Shown here: positions 40,865-47,906 of the stretch, one piece after another | Numbering within the stretch: position 1 is the stretch's first letter | How the letters are laid out: each line of letters begins with the position of its first letter | Notes under the pieces: model-generated | Database searches by the model: none | Seen by the model: only the letters and a program-made list of their open reading frames with translations | Told to the model about the DNA's origin: nothing | Assembly (NCBI GenBank): GCA_017549285.1 | Contig: JAFYVE010000051.1 | Coordinates: forward strand, 1 to 47,906 | From: Clostridia bacterium | GTDB lineage: Bacteria; Bacillota; Clostridia; Oscillospirales; Acutalibacteraceae | Reading direction: 5' to 3' | DNA length: 47,906 bases | Program-made: the position numbers and the translations under genes

Positions 40865-41206
40865 TCAGACAAGCTCGATGATACACATCTCAGCTGCGTC
40901 ACCACGACGGGGACCTGTCTTGATTATACGGCAATAACCGCCTTTGACCTCATTGTACTTGGGAGCTATTTCGTCAAACAGCTTCTTAACTACATCTTCT
41001 TTTGTTACATAAGCCATAGCCTGTCTGTAGTTATGAAGATTGTTCTCTTTTGCAAGAGTGATCATTTTTTCTGTCATTGAACGAACTTCTTTAGCTCTTG
41101 TAACGGTGGTCTCGATTTTGCCATTTTCCAAAAGGTAAGTTACCATAGCTCTGAGCATAGCCTTACGGGAATCCGAAGTTCTGCCGAGTTTTCTGGTTCC
41201 GGGCAT
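40865..41206 (-). CDS. rplQ: 50S ribosomal protein L17
   Basis: 113 residues, standard short bacterial L17 ([19 protein letters not shown] at the start, [24 protein letters not shown] at the end). It surrounds the peptide-exit end of 23S rRNA. Last gene of the alpha operon, 41 nt after rpoA, followed by the operon terminator. Confidence 0.97.
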   Translation of the reverse strand: MPGTRKLGRTSDSRKAMLRAMVTYLLENGKIETTVTRAKEVRSMTEKMITLAKENNLHNYRQAMAYVTKEDVVKKLFDEIAPKYNEVKGGYCRIIKTGPRRGDAAEMCIIELV

Positions 41207-41247
41207 GAATATCTCTCCTTTACCGTTAGTTTGGTATAAAATCTGAT

Positions 41248-42198
41248 TTACTCGTCTTCATGACGAAGAGAAAGTCCGAGAGAATTGAGCTTTGCAATAA
41301 CCTCATCAAGTGACTTACGTCCGAGATTTCTTACTCTCATCATTTCTTCTTCTGACTTTGAGATCAAATCTTCTACCTTATGAATGTTTGCTCTCTTCAA
41401 GCAGTTGAATGAACGAACTGAAAGGTCAAGTTCCTCAACAGTCATCTCCAAGATCTGAGTCTTGTTATCTTCGCCTTTTTCTATCATAACCTCTGTGTTG
41501 CCTGCCTCATCTGACAGATCAATGAAGAGGTTGAGATGCTCGTTGAGAATCTTGGCTGCCAGGGAAACCGCATCCTTAGCTGCGATTGTTCCGTTAGTCC
41601 AAACCTCAAGTGAAAGTTTGTCATAGTCAGTTACATCACCGACACGAGCATTTTCAACATTGTAGTTTACTTTTACGACAGGAGTATAGATTGAGTCGAT
41701 TGCAATAACGCCGATAACGGGGTCAAGCATCTTCTTGTTCTTTTCTGCCGATACATAACCTCTGCCGATGTCTGCTGTAAGTTCCATACGGACATGAGCA
41801 TCGGAATTAAGTGTTGCTATATGCTGTTCGGGGTTGAGGATTTCAACCTCTGAATCAGCCTGTATATCGTCTGCAGTGATTTCACATTCACCGCTGCAAT
41901 CAATATACATTGTCTTGGGTCCTGAGCCATGAATTTTCAGAATGACATTCTTTAAATTCAGAACGATCTCAGTTACATCTTCCTTAACGCCTTCAATTGT
42001 CGAAAACTCATGAAGTACACCGTCAATGCTTACTGATGTGATAGCATATCCGGGGAGTGATGACAAAAGAATTCTGCGAAGGCTGTTGCCGAGAGTTGTA
42101 CCGTAACCTCTTTCAAGAGGTTCAACAACAAATTTGCCGTAGGTACCGTCCTGATTTAAATCAACAGCATCAATTCTGGGCTTCTCAATACCTATCAT
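41248..42198 (-). CDS. rpoA: RNA polymerase alpha subunit
   Basis: 316 residues. N-terminal assembly domain ([39 protein letters not shown]) and the C-terminal helix-hairpin-helix domain ([34 protein letters not shown]) that contacts UP elements and activators. Length and domain order are normal. Between rpsD and rplQ as in most Firmicutes. Confidence 0.98.
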   Translation of the reverse strand: MIGIEKPRIDAVDLNQDGTYGKFVVEPLERGYGTTLGNSLRRILLSSLPGYAITSVSIDGVLHEFSTIEGVKEDVTEIVLNLKNVILKIHGSGPKTMYIDCSGECEITADDIQADSEVEILNPEQHIATLNSDAHVRMELTADIGRGYVSAEKNKKMLDPVIGVIAIDSIYTPVVKVNYNVENARVGDVTDYDKLSLEVWTNGTIAAKDAVSLAAKILNEHLNLFIDLSDEAGNTEVMIEKGEDNKTQILEMTVEELDLSVRSFNCLKRANIHKVEDLISKSEEEMMRVRNLGRKSLDEVIAKLNSLGLSLRHEDE

Positions 42199-42260
42199 TC
42201 AAAACCCTCCTTAGATTTTGCAGTCAGGCTGCTAATATATACAGTTTAATCGTAAGCCTA

Positions 42261-42878
42261 TTATCTTGAATAGAATTCGACGATAAGATGTTCTTCAACG
42301 GGAACTTCAATCTGTTCACGTTCGGGAAGATTAACGATCTTAGCTGTGTTATCGTTGCCTGCTTCAAGCCAAGCAGGAATTGTACCTGTCTTCTCGAGGA
42401 TAGCTTTGAACTTCTCGGAATCAAGGCTTGCCTTTTTGATTGCTACAACATCGCCTGCTTTGCAAAGGTATGAGGGAATGTCTACTCTCTTACCGTTTAC
42501 AGTGAAGTGGCCATGAGTAACGAGCTGTCTTGCTTCAGCACGGGAAGTTGCCCAACCGAGTGAATATACAATATTGTCAAGACGGCTTTCGCAGATACGA
42601 AGTAAGTTGTCACCGGTAACACCTTCGTGACGAACTGCCATCATAAAATACTTACGGAACTGGCTTTCGCTGATACCGTAATATCTTCTTGCTGTCTGCT
42701 TTGCACGAAGCTGAAGACCATACTCAGTGAGCTTCTTACGACCCTGACCGTGCTGGCCGGGTGCATAGCTGCGGCGTTCAAAAGAACACTTTGAGCTGGT
42801 GCATCTTTCACCCTTTAAAAAGAGCTTTTTGCCCTCTCTGCGGCATAATTTACATACCGCACCGGTATATCTTGCCAT
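42261..42878 (-). CDS. rpsD: 30S ribosomal protein S4
   Basis: 205 residues. N-terminal zinc-type segment with [18 protein letters not shown] (four Cys retained), [16 protein letters not shown], then the S4 RNA-binding domain ([31 protein letters not shown]). A primary 16S binder that nucleates the 5' domain. Keeping the Cys motif marks the C+ version. In Firmicutes rpsD is often a separate autoregulated gene; here it sits in the alpha operon. Confidence 0.97.
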   Translation of the reverse strand: MARYTGAVCKLCRREGKKLFLKGERCTSSKCSFERRSYAPGQHGQGRKKLTEYGLQLRAKQTARRYYGISESQFRKYFMMAVRHEGVTGDNLLRICESRLDNIVYSLGWATSRAEARQLVTHGHFTVNGKRVDIPSYLCKAGDVVAIKKASLDSEKFKAILEKTGTIPAWLEAGNDNTAKIVNLPEREQIEVPVEEHLIVEFYSR

Positions 42879-42904
42879 GTGTTAAAACACCTCCAGTTAA
42901 TCGG

Positions 42905-43306
42905 TTATACACGTCTTCTTTTAGGCGGACGGCAGCCATTGTGAGGGATGGGAGTAACGTCCTTGATCATGCTTACTTCAAGACCTGCAGTCTGAAGAGC
43001 TCTGATAGCTGCTTCTCTTCCCTGTCCGGGGCCTTTAACGAAAACTTCAACAGTTTTCATACCGTGTTCAATTGCCGCCTTAGCAGCTGTTTCTGCTGCT
43101 GTCTGAGCTGCGAAGGGTGTAGATTTTCTTGAACCTCTGAAGCCCATTTCGCCTGCACTTGCCCATGAAACTGCGTTACCCTGTGTATCGGTAATAGTTA
43201 CGATGGTATTGTTGAATGTAGACTGAATATGAGCTGCACCGCGTTCAATATTCTTACGCTCACGGCGTTTACGTGAAACACCTTTTTTAGCGGTTGCTTT
43301 AGCCAT
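42905..43306 (-). CDS. rpsK: 30S ribosomal protein S11
   Basis: 133 residues. Typical [30 protein letters not shown] and the C-terminal [17 protein letters not shown]. Sits on the platform of the 30S subunit near the mRNA exit. The Asn-Gly before CRPPKRRRV, where isoaspartate can form, is conserved. Confidence 0.97.
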   Translation of the reverse strand: MAKATAKKGVSRKRRERKNIERGAAHIQSTFNNTIVTITDTQGNAVSWASAGEMGFRGSRKSTPFAAQTAAETAAKAAIEHGMKTVEVFVKGPGQGREAAIRALQTAGLEVSMIKDVTPIPHNGCRPPKRRRV

Positions 43307-43324
43307 ACTACTATTCCCTCCTTA

Positions 43325-43693
43325 TTATTTCTTCTTGTTAGCGATTGTCTTCTTAGGACCTTTTCTTGTACGTGCGTTTGTCTTTGAACGCTGTCCTCTT
43401 ACGGGAAGACTCTTTCTGTGACGAACACCACGGTAGCATCCTATTTCAACAAGTCTCTTAATGTCAAATGCTGTTTCTCTTCTGAGGTCACCTTCAACAG
43501 TAACATTGTGTTCGATGTACTCACGAAGCTTTGAAACGTCATCTTCGGTCAAATCCTTAACTCTTGTGTCAGGATTTATACCTGTTGCCTTAATAATGTC
43601 GCTTGCGGTTTTGCGGCCGATACCATAGATGTAAGTAAGGCCGATTTCTACTCTCTTCTCTCTGGGAAGATCAACACCGGATATACGCGCCAT
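43325..43693 (-). CDS. rpsM: 30S ribosomal protein S13
   Basis: 122 residues. Starts [26 protein letters not shown], with [22 protein letters not shown] in the basic tail that contacts P-site tRNA. It lies in the 30S head. Begins 36 nt after rpmJ. Confidence 0.97.
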   Translation of the reverse strand: MARISGVDLPREKRVEIGLTYIYGIGRKTASDIIKATGINPDTRVKDLTEDDVSKLREYIEHNVTVEGDLRRETAFDIKRLVEIGCYRGVRHRKSLPVRGQRSKTNARTRKGPKKTIANKKK

Positions 43694-43729
43694 TTGTCAG
43701 TTGCACCTCCATTACGGTATTATCAGAGC

Positions 43730-43843
43730 TTAGCCCTGACGCTGCTTGTGCTTGGGATTTTCACAGATAACCATTACTTTTCCCTTGCGTTTAATGATTT
43801 TGCACTTCTCGCAAATTTTCTTTACAGAAGGTCTGACTTTCAT
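43730..43843 (-). CDS. rpmJ: 50S ribosomal protein L36
   Basis: 37 residues, read directly from the sequence: begins [15 protein letters not shown] and ends [11 protein letters not shown]. The zinc ligands C-x2-C...C...H (CEKC, C, H) are all present, so this is the zinc-binding C+ form. Position between infA and rpsM is the usual one. A GGAGG-type site lies just upstream. Confidence 0.96.
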   Translation of the reverse strand: MKVRPSVKKICEKCKIIKRKGKVMVICENPKHKQRQG

Positions 43844-43866
43844 TGTATTACCTCCTTAAAAATTAC

Positions 43867-44085
43867 CTATTTTGATCGCCATGTGATACGGCCTCTTGTG
43901 AGGTCGTAGGGCGACATGTCCACAGTTACTTTATCGCCGGGGAGAATTCTGATATAGTTCATTCTCAGCTTACCGGAAATAGTAGCAACTATCTGTCGGC
44001 CGTTTTCAAGCTCTACCTTGAATGTTGCATTGGGGAGAGCTTCGACCACTTTACCTTCGACTTCGATCATATCCTGCTTGGACAT
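43867..44085 (-). CDS. infA: Translation initiation factor IF-1
   Basis: 72 residues, a single OB fold ([50 protein letters not shown]). Binds the A site of the 30S subunit during initiation. Starts 1 nt after the stop of the KOW-domain gene, so translation is likely coupled. Confidence 0.98.
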   Translation of the reverse strand: MSKQDMIEVEGKVVEALPNATFKVELENGRQIVATISGKLRMNYIRILPGDKVTVDMSPYDLTRGRITWRSK

Positions 44086-44086
44086 A

Positions 44087-44347
44087 CTATTCTACCTCAC
44101 TTTCTTCTGAGCACGAAATTTCTTTCAGTGCTTTTTTCAAAGAACGATTTGTTGCTGTGTTTTCTTCGGAGAGCACGAACCTGGTCTTTGCGAGGTGTAA
44201 CGGATTTTTCTTCTTCGGTCTTTCAACCGGTCTCTCCTTACCGTCGCAAACATAAACACCATCGTCAGTGATTTCTGTCACCGCAAGGTAATAACCCTTG
44301 TCTCTGCCTGCCTTTGATATTACTACGCTTCCCTTTACAAGTTCCAT
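44087..44347 (-). CDS. KOW-domain (L14e-like) putative RNA-binding protein
   Basis: 86 residues from the ATG at 44347 (AAGAGGT upstream; a frame extension to 44386 runs into map and passes over that site). The KOW-like start [23 protein letters not shown] is followed by [22 protein letters not shown] and a charged tail. This is the small protein annotated as KOW domain-containing or L14e/L6e/L27e-like in Clostridia, usually between map and infA as here. Its ribosomal or RNA target is not established. It is 11 nt after map and 1 nt before infA, so fully in the operon. Confidence 0.88.
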   Translation of the reverse strand: MELVKGSVVISKAGRDKGYYLAVTEITDDGVYVCDGKERPVERPKKKNPLHLAKTRFVLSEENTATNRSLKKALKEISCSEESEVE

Positions 44348-44358
44348 ATAAGTACCTC

Positions 44359-45114
44359 TTAATCGGGAAGAGTGAGAATCATACATTCACCGTCTTTTGT
44401 GATAGCTATTGTATGTTCGAAATGTGCTGCAAGCTTACCGTCTTTTGTAACGATAGTCCAGCCGTCAGGCAACTGGTCAACTTCCCATGTTCCCTGGTTT
44501 ATCATCGGCTCTACAGCAATAGTCATGCCCGGCATCAATCTTGCTCCTCTGCCGGGAGTTCCGAAGTTCGGAACCGAAGGATCTTCATGGAGCTCTTTGC
44601 CTATGCCGTGTCCTACAAAATCACGGACAACGCCATAGCCGCGCTCCTCGCAATACACCTGAACCGCATTCGCAATATCACCGATTCTGTTGCCTGCGAC
44701 AGCCTGTTTGAGTCCGACATAAAGGGACTCACGGGTCGTGTCGATCAGCCGCTGTGCTTCATCGGAAATCTTTCCGACCGCAAATGTGGCAGCATTGTCG
44801 CCGTGATAACCGTTTTTCTCAGCGCCAAGGTCAATGCTGACGATGTCGCCTTCTTTGAGAATCCGGTCTTTTGCGGGGATACCGTGTATTACCTCATTGT
44901 TTATGGAAATACATGCGGTAGCAGGAAAACCGTAAAGCCCGAGAAAGTTGGGTCTTGCACCCTGACTTTCTATATACTTACGGGCTACGGTGTCAATCTC
45001 AAGAGTTGAAACTCCCGGTCTGACTGCTTCGCCTGCAACCTTGAGTGCTGTAGCGGCTATTCTGCCTGCCTCACGCATCAGTTCTATTTCCTTGCGTGTT
45101 TTCAGCACTACCAT
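44359..45114 (-). CDS. map: Methionine aminopeptidase type I
   Basis: 251 residues. Removes the initiator Met from nascent proteins. Pita-bread motifs: NEVIHGIP (substrate His), VSIDLGAEKNGYHGDNAATF (metal Asp pair), FVGHGIGKELHEDPSVPNFG (metal His) and TIAVEPMIN, TKDGKLAAHFEHTIAIT (metal Glu). No N-terminal zinc-finger extension. Start 2 nt after adk. Confidence 0.97.
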   Translation of the reverse strand: MVVLKTRKEIELMREAGRIAATALKVAGEAVRPGVSTLEIDTVARKYIESQGARPNFLGLYGFPATACISINNEVIHGIPAKDRILKEGDIVSIDLGAEKNGYHGDNAATFAVGKISDEAQRLIDTTRESLYVGLKQAVAGNRIGDIANAVQVYCEERGYGVVRDFVGHGIGKELHEDPSVPNFGTPGRGARLMPGMTIAVEPMINQGTWEVDQLPDGWTIVTKDGKLAAHFEHTIAITKDGECMILTLPD

Positions 45115-45116
45115 GC

Positions 45117-45749
45117 TTAATCCTCCAATGCTTTGAAGGTGAGAGCAGTTGTATCAGCAACTTCCTCCTGACCTTCAACAATCACAAGTTTACCTGTCTT
45201 GCTGTAGTAATCCTTCAGCGGTTCAGTTTCCTCGTGATAAATCTTGAGTCTTTCAAGAACTGTTTCGGGAGCATCATCTTTTCTCTGAACAAGTTCACCC
45301 TGACAAAGGTTACATACGCCTTCAACATCAGGTTTCTTGTATTCGAGGTGATAAGATGCACCGCACTTTGCACAAACTCTTCTGCCGCCCATTCTCTTTG
45401 CAATAGCTTCATCAGCGACTTCGATATCAATTACCTTGTCGATTACGATGCCCATTGTGTCAAGAGCTTCAGCCTGAGGAATTGTGCGAGGGAATCCGTC
45501 AAGGATAAATCCGTTGTTACAGTCATCGGCTGAAAGTCTTTCTTTGATGATACCGATAACGACCTCGTCTGAAACAAGCTTACCTGCTTCGATGAATTCC
45601 TTAGCTTTAAGGCCCATCTCAGTGCCGTTTCTGAGAGCTTCACGGATAATATTACCTGTTGAGATTGTGGGGATAGCGAGTTTTTCGCTTACCTTCTCTG
45701 CCTGAGTTCCTTTACCTGCGCCGGGAGCGCCGAGGAAAATAATATTCAT
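45117..45749 (-). CDS. adk: Adenylate kinase
   Basis: 210 residues from the ATG at 45749, preceded by AAGGAGG; the longer in-frame start reads through that site. P-loop GAPGAGKGTQAE, NMP-binding DGFPRTIPQAE. The long LID carries a zinc site CAKCGASYH...CNLC, as in Gram-positive adenylate kinases. Balances ATP, ADP and AMP. Located between secY and map as in most Firmicutes. Confidence 0.97.
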   Translation of the reverse strand: MNIIFLGAPGAGKGTQAEKVSEKLAIPTISTGNIIREALRNGTEMGLKAKEFIEAGKLVSDEVVIGIIKERLSADDCNNGFILDGFPRTIPQAEALDTMGIVIDKVIDIEVADEAIAKRMGGRRVCAKCGASYHLEYKKPDVEGVCNLCQGELVQRKDDAPETVLERLKIYHEETEPLKDYYSKTGKLVIVEGQEEVADTTALTFKALED

Positions 45750-45762
45750 ATCCTTTTCCTCC

Positions 45763-47094
45763 TTAATCAAGGAATCCCTTGTAATGACGCATCATCATCT
45801 GGCTCTCAAGCTGACGTACTGTTTCAAGTGCTACACCAACAAGAATGATGATTGATGTACCGCCGAGTGAAATAGAAACGCCTGTCTGTTTTCCGAGGAT
45901 ATCTACACACAGAAGTGTTGTAAGCTGTGAATAGATGATGGGGAAAAGAGCAACAACGCTGAGAAGAAGTGCGCCGAGAAGAACGATCTTGCTTATAACC
46001 TTTGCAATATAATCTGAAGTGGGACGACCTGTACGGACACCGGGGATTGTACCGCTGTTCTTAGCGAGGTTGTTTGCCATTTCAATAGGATTATACTGAA
46101 TTGATGAATAGAAATAAGCGAAGAAGATGATAAGAACGAAATAAATAAGTGTGTATGCCCAATGTTCAGTTGTGAAAACTGAGAAGAATGTTTCCCAGCC
46201 TGAACCTTTCTCAACATCAACAAACATCTGGATTGTTGTGGGAAGAGAAAGAATTGAGCTTGCGAAGATAACGGGGAGAACACCTGACATATTAACCTTG
46301 ATGGGAATATGTGAGCTCTGTCCGCCGTACATCTTTCTTCCTACTACACGCTTTGTGTACTGAACAGGAATTCTGCGTTCTGCATTGTCCATCCATACGA
46401 TGAAAACAATGAGAAGAAGAAGGCTGACTGCAGCTACAATTGTAAGGGGAATGAAAACTCCGCCGTAGCTCATATAGCCGTAAAGCTGTCCAAAGTAAGA
46501 AGGAATTCTTGATACGATACCTGCAAAAAGGATCATTGAGATACCATTTCCGATACCCTTATCGTTAACCTGTTCACCAAGCCACATTGTAAGTGATGTA
46601 CCTGCTGTGAGGACAAGAACGATTACAACTGCCTGGAAAATCTTAGCAAATGTACCGTCTGCAGGAGAAAGAGCATTCTGGCTGCGAAGGAATACGTAGT
46701 ATGCGATAGCCTGAAGAAGACCAAGTGCAATTGTAACATATCTTGTTATTTTTGCAATCTTCTTTCTTCCTTCTTCACCCTCTTTTGAGAGTCTCTCAAG
46801 AGCGGGGATAGCAACGGTCAAAAGCTGAATGATAATTGAAGAGTTGATATACGGTGTAATCGACATTGCGAAGATTGTACCGTAGTTGAATGCATTACCG
46901 GAGATCATATTGATATAGTCGAAGAATGTTGCTGATGTAACTGCAGCATTTCCGAGAATACCGTCGGGTCCTATATTAAGGAACGGAACGGGAATTGCAG
47001 CTCCGAGTCTGTAAATAAGGATAATAAAAGCTGTGAATAAAACTTTTTTTCTGATCTCAGGAATCTTCCATGCATTTCTGATTGTCTGAATCAT
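45763..47094 (-). CDS. secY: Protein translocase subunit SecY
   Basis: 443 residues from the ATG at 47094 (AAGGAGCG 8 nt upstream; an in-frame GTG 9 nt further up is too close to that site). Ten predicted membrane segments, starting with KVLFTAFIILIYRLGAAIPVPF; the plug region and the AERRIPVQYTKRVVGRKMYGGQSSHIPIKVN cytoplasmic loop that binds ribosome and SecA are typical. Central pore of the Sec system. Confidence 0.97.
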   Translation of the reverse strand: MIQTIRNAWKIPEIRKKVLFTAFIILIYRLGAAIPVPFLNIGPDGILGNAAVTSATFFDYINMISGNAFNYGTIFAMSITPYINSSIIIQLLTVAIPALERLSKEGEEGRKKIAKITRYVTIALGLLQAIAYYVFLRSQNALSPADGTFAKIFQAVVIVLVLTAGTSLTMWLGEQVNDKGIGNGISMILFAGIVSRIPSYFGQLYGYMSYGGVFIPLTIVAAVSLLLLIVFIVWMDNAERRIPVQYTKRVVGRKMYGGQSSHIPIKVNMSGVLPVIFASSILSLPTTIQMFVDVEKGSGWETFFSVFTTEHWAYTLIYFVLIIFFAYFYSSIQYNPIEMANNLAKNSGTIPGVRTGRPTSDYIAKVISKIVLLGALLLSVVALFPIIYSQLTTLLCVDILGKQTGVSISLGGTSIIILVGVALETVRQLESQMMMRHYKGFLD

Positions 47095-47146
47095 TTTACA
47101 CACGCTCCTTCTTTTTTCGGATAAACCGAATCAGATTGTGGTGTAA

Positions 47147-47590
47147 TTAAAGTACTTCAGCTGTACCGCCGGCTGCTTCGATCTTTGCCTTAGCGCCTGC
47201 AGAAAAAGCATTAGCTTTAATTGTGAGTTTCTTTGCGATTTCGCCGTTACCAAGAACCTTAACACCATCAAGTTCGTCTTTGATAAGACCTGCATTCTTA
47301 AGAGCTTCGATGTCAACTACTGCGCCGTCTTCGAATTTGTCAGCGATAGCTGAAACGTTAACGATAGCAATCTCTTTAGCAAAGATGTTGTTGAAGCCTC
47401 TCTTGGGTATACGTCTCTGAAGGGGCATCTGACCGCCTTCAAATCCCGGACGGGGACCTGAACCGGCACGAGCTTTCTGACCCTTATGACCTTTACCGGC
47501 TGTTTTGCCCTGGCCTGAAGCAGGACCACGACCAACACGCTTAGAAGCTCTGTTTGAACCTGCAACAGGTGCTAACTCATGTAATTTCAT
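47147..47590 (-). CDS. rplO: 50S ribosomal protein L15
   Basis: 147 residues. Begins [22 protein letters not shown], with the Gly/Arg-rich extension ([19 protein letters not shown]) that threads into 23S rRNA and a globular C-terminal domain. Located before secY as usual. Confidence 0.97.
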   Translation of the reverse strand: MKLHELAPVAGSNRASKRVGRGPASGQGKTAGKGHKGQKARAGSGPRPGFEGGQMPLQRRIPKRGFNNIFAKEIAIVNVSAIADKFEDGAVVDIEALKNAGLIKDELDGVKVLGNGEIAKKLTIKANAFSAGAKAKIEAAGGTAEVL

Positions 47591-47610
47591 TAGTGTTGCC
47601 CATCCTTTCT

Positions 47611-47790
47611 TTAAGCTTCGGTTACTTCGATAAGATGAGAAACCTTCTTGATCTTACCGAGAGTCTGAGGATTGTTCGGCTGAACAGCCTCATCACCGAT
47701 TTTACGAAGACCGAGTGCATAAACGGTAGCAATCTGATCTTTCTTGCTGCCTATAAGGCTTCTGACAAGTTTAACTTTTACGTCTGCCAT
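47611..47790 (-). CDS. rpmD: 50S ribosomal protein L30
   Basis: 59 residues from the ATG at 47790 (AAGGAG upstream; a GTG three codons earlier overlaps that site). [32 protein letters not shown] is the conserved core. Small 23S-binding protein between rpsE and rplO. Confidence 0.96.
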   Translation of the reverse strand: MADVKVKLVRSLIGSKKDQIATVYALGLRKIGDEAVQPNNPQTLGKIKKVSHLIEVTEA

Positions 47791-47802
47791 ACCGTCCACT
47801 CC

Positions 47803-47906
47803 TTAACCTAAAATTTCTTTAACTGATTTGCCCCTTGTTGCAGCAACAGTCTCAGCTGAACGAAGCTGTGAAAGACCGTTGATTGTAGCTCTAACTACGT
47901 TGCAGG
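47803..47906 (-). CDS. rpsE: 30S ribosomal protein S5, C-terminal part only
   Basis: Partial gene cut by the window end. The minus strand reads [18 protein letters not shown], continues with [14 protein letters not shown] and ends in a stop, the typical S5 C-terminus. rpmD starts 12 nt after it. Confidence 0.93.
   Translation of the reverse strand, partial: CNVVRATINGLSQLRSAETVAATRGKSVKEILG

Overview
The window looks like a chromosomal segment from an anaerobic, low-GC Gram-positive bacterium of class Clostridia, most likely an uncultured gut member of the Oscillospiraceae/Ruminococcaceae. The signs are type III glutamine synthetase, four secreted proteins with dockerin modules, an LPQTG surface protein, AGGAGG-type ribosome binding sites, near-consensus TTGACA/TATAAT promoters, and a KOW-domain gene between map and infA in the spc ribosomal operon. 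No phage, insertion sequence, CRISPR array or rRNA was seen. This placement is inferred from gene content, not from a database search.

Layout. 1-140: a tandem array of small hairpins in front of clpC (160-2592, +). 2636-6133 (-): glnN, then a secreted protein joining a cohesin-like fold, a dockerin and a chagasin-like cysteine-protease inhibitor. 6298-9911 (+): a PLP aminotransferase, an LRR-dockerin protein and trpS. 9952-11681: a divergent pair of tiny genes (Cys-rich protein and ribbon-helix-helix regulator) sharing a perfect palindrome, a VanZ-like gene, tRNA-Thr(CGT) and a small lipoprotein. 11678-16098 (-): operon uxaC-cysK-recG. 16277-17644 (-): a membrane-anchored M23 peptidase and the LPQTG protein. 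17973-20968 (+): a 56-residue acidic protein, then two M42 aminopeptidases translationally coupled to a GNAT acetyltransferase.

21019-28207 (-) is the most interesting block. It is a tight operon of an ATP-grasp ligase of the D-aspartate-ligase type, an aspartate/glutamate racemase, an AsnB-type amidotransferase, a calcineurin-like phosphoesterase and a secreted CHAP-like cysteine hydrolase with a dockerin. Ligase, racemase and amidotransferase together match the known set for making a D-Asp or D-isoAsn peptidoglycan cross-bridge (E. faecium Asl/Rac, L. lactis AslA/RacD/AsnH). Here the set appears joined to a dockerin-bearing putative wall hydrolase.

28385-34441 (+): gltX-glnS-membrane protein, then a dockerin-tagged alpha/beta-hydrolase-like protein that lacks the nucleophilic serine. 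34546-34680: a tiny Cys-rich membrane peptide. 34788-34956: a MITE-like composite of hairpins. 35037-40654 (-): two membrane-anchored SurA/PrsA-type foldases and a secreted hydrolase paralogous to the dockerin one but with its serine intact. 40865-47906 (-): the end of the spc/alpha ribosomal operons, from rpsE (partial) through rpmD, rplO, secY, adk, map, KOW gene, infA, rpmJ, rpsM, rpsK, rpsD and rpoA to rplQ.
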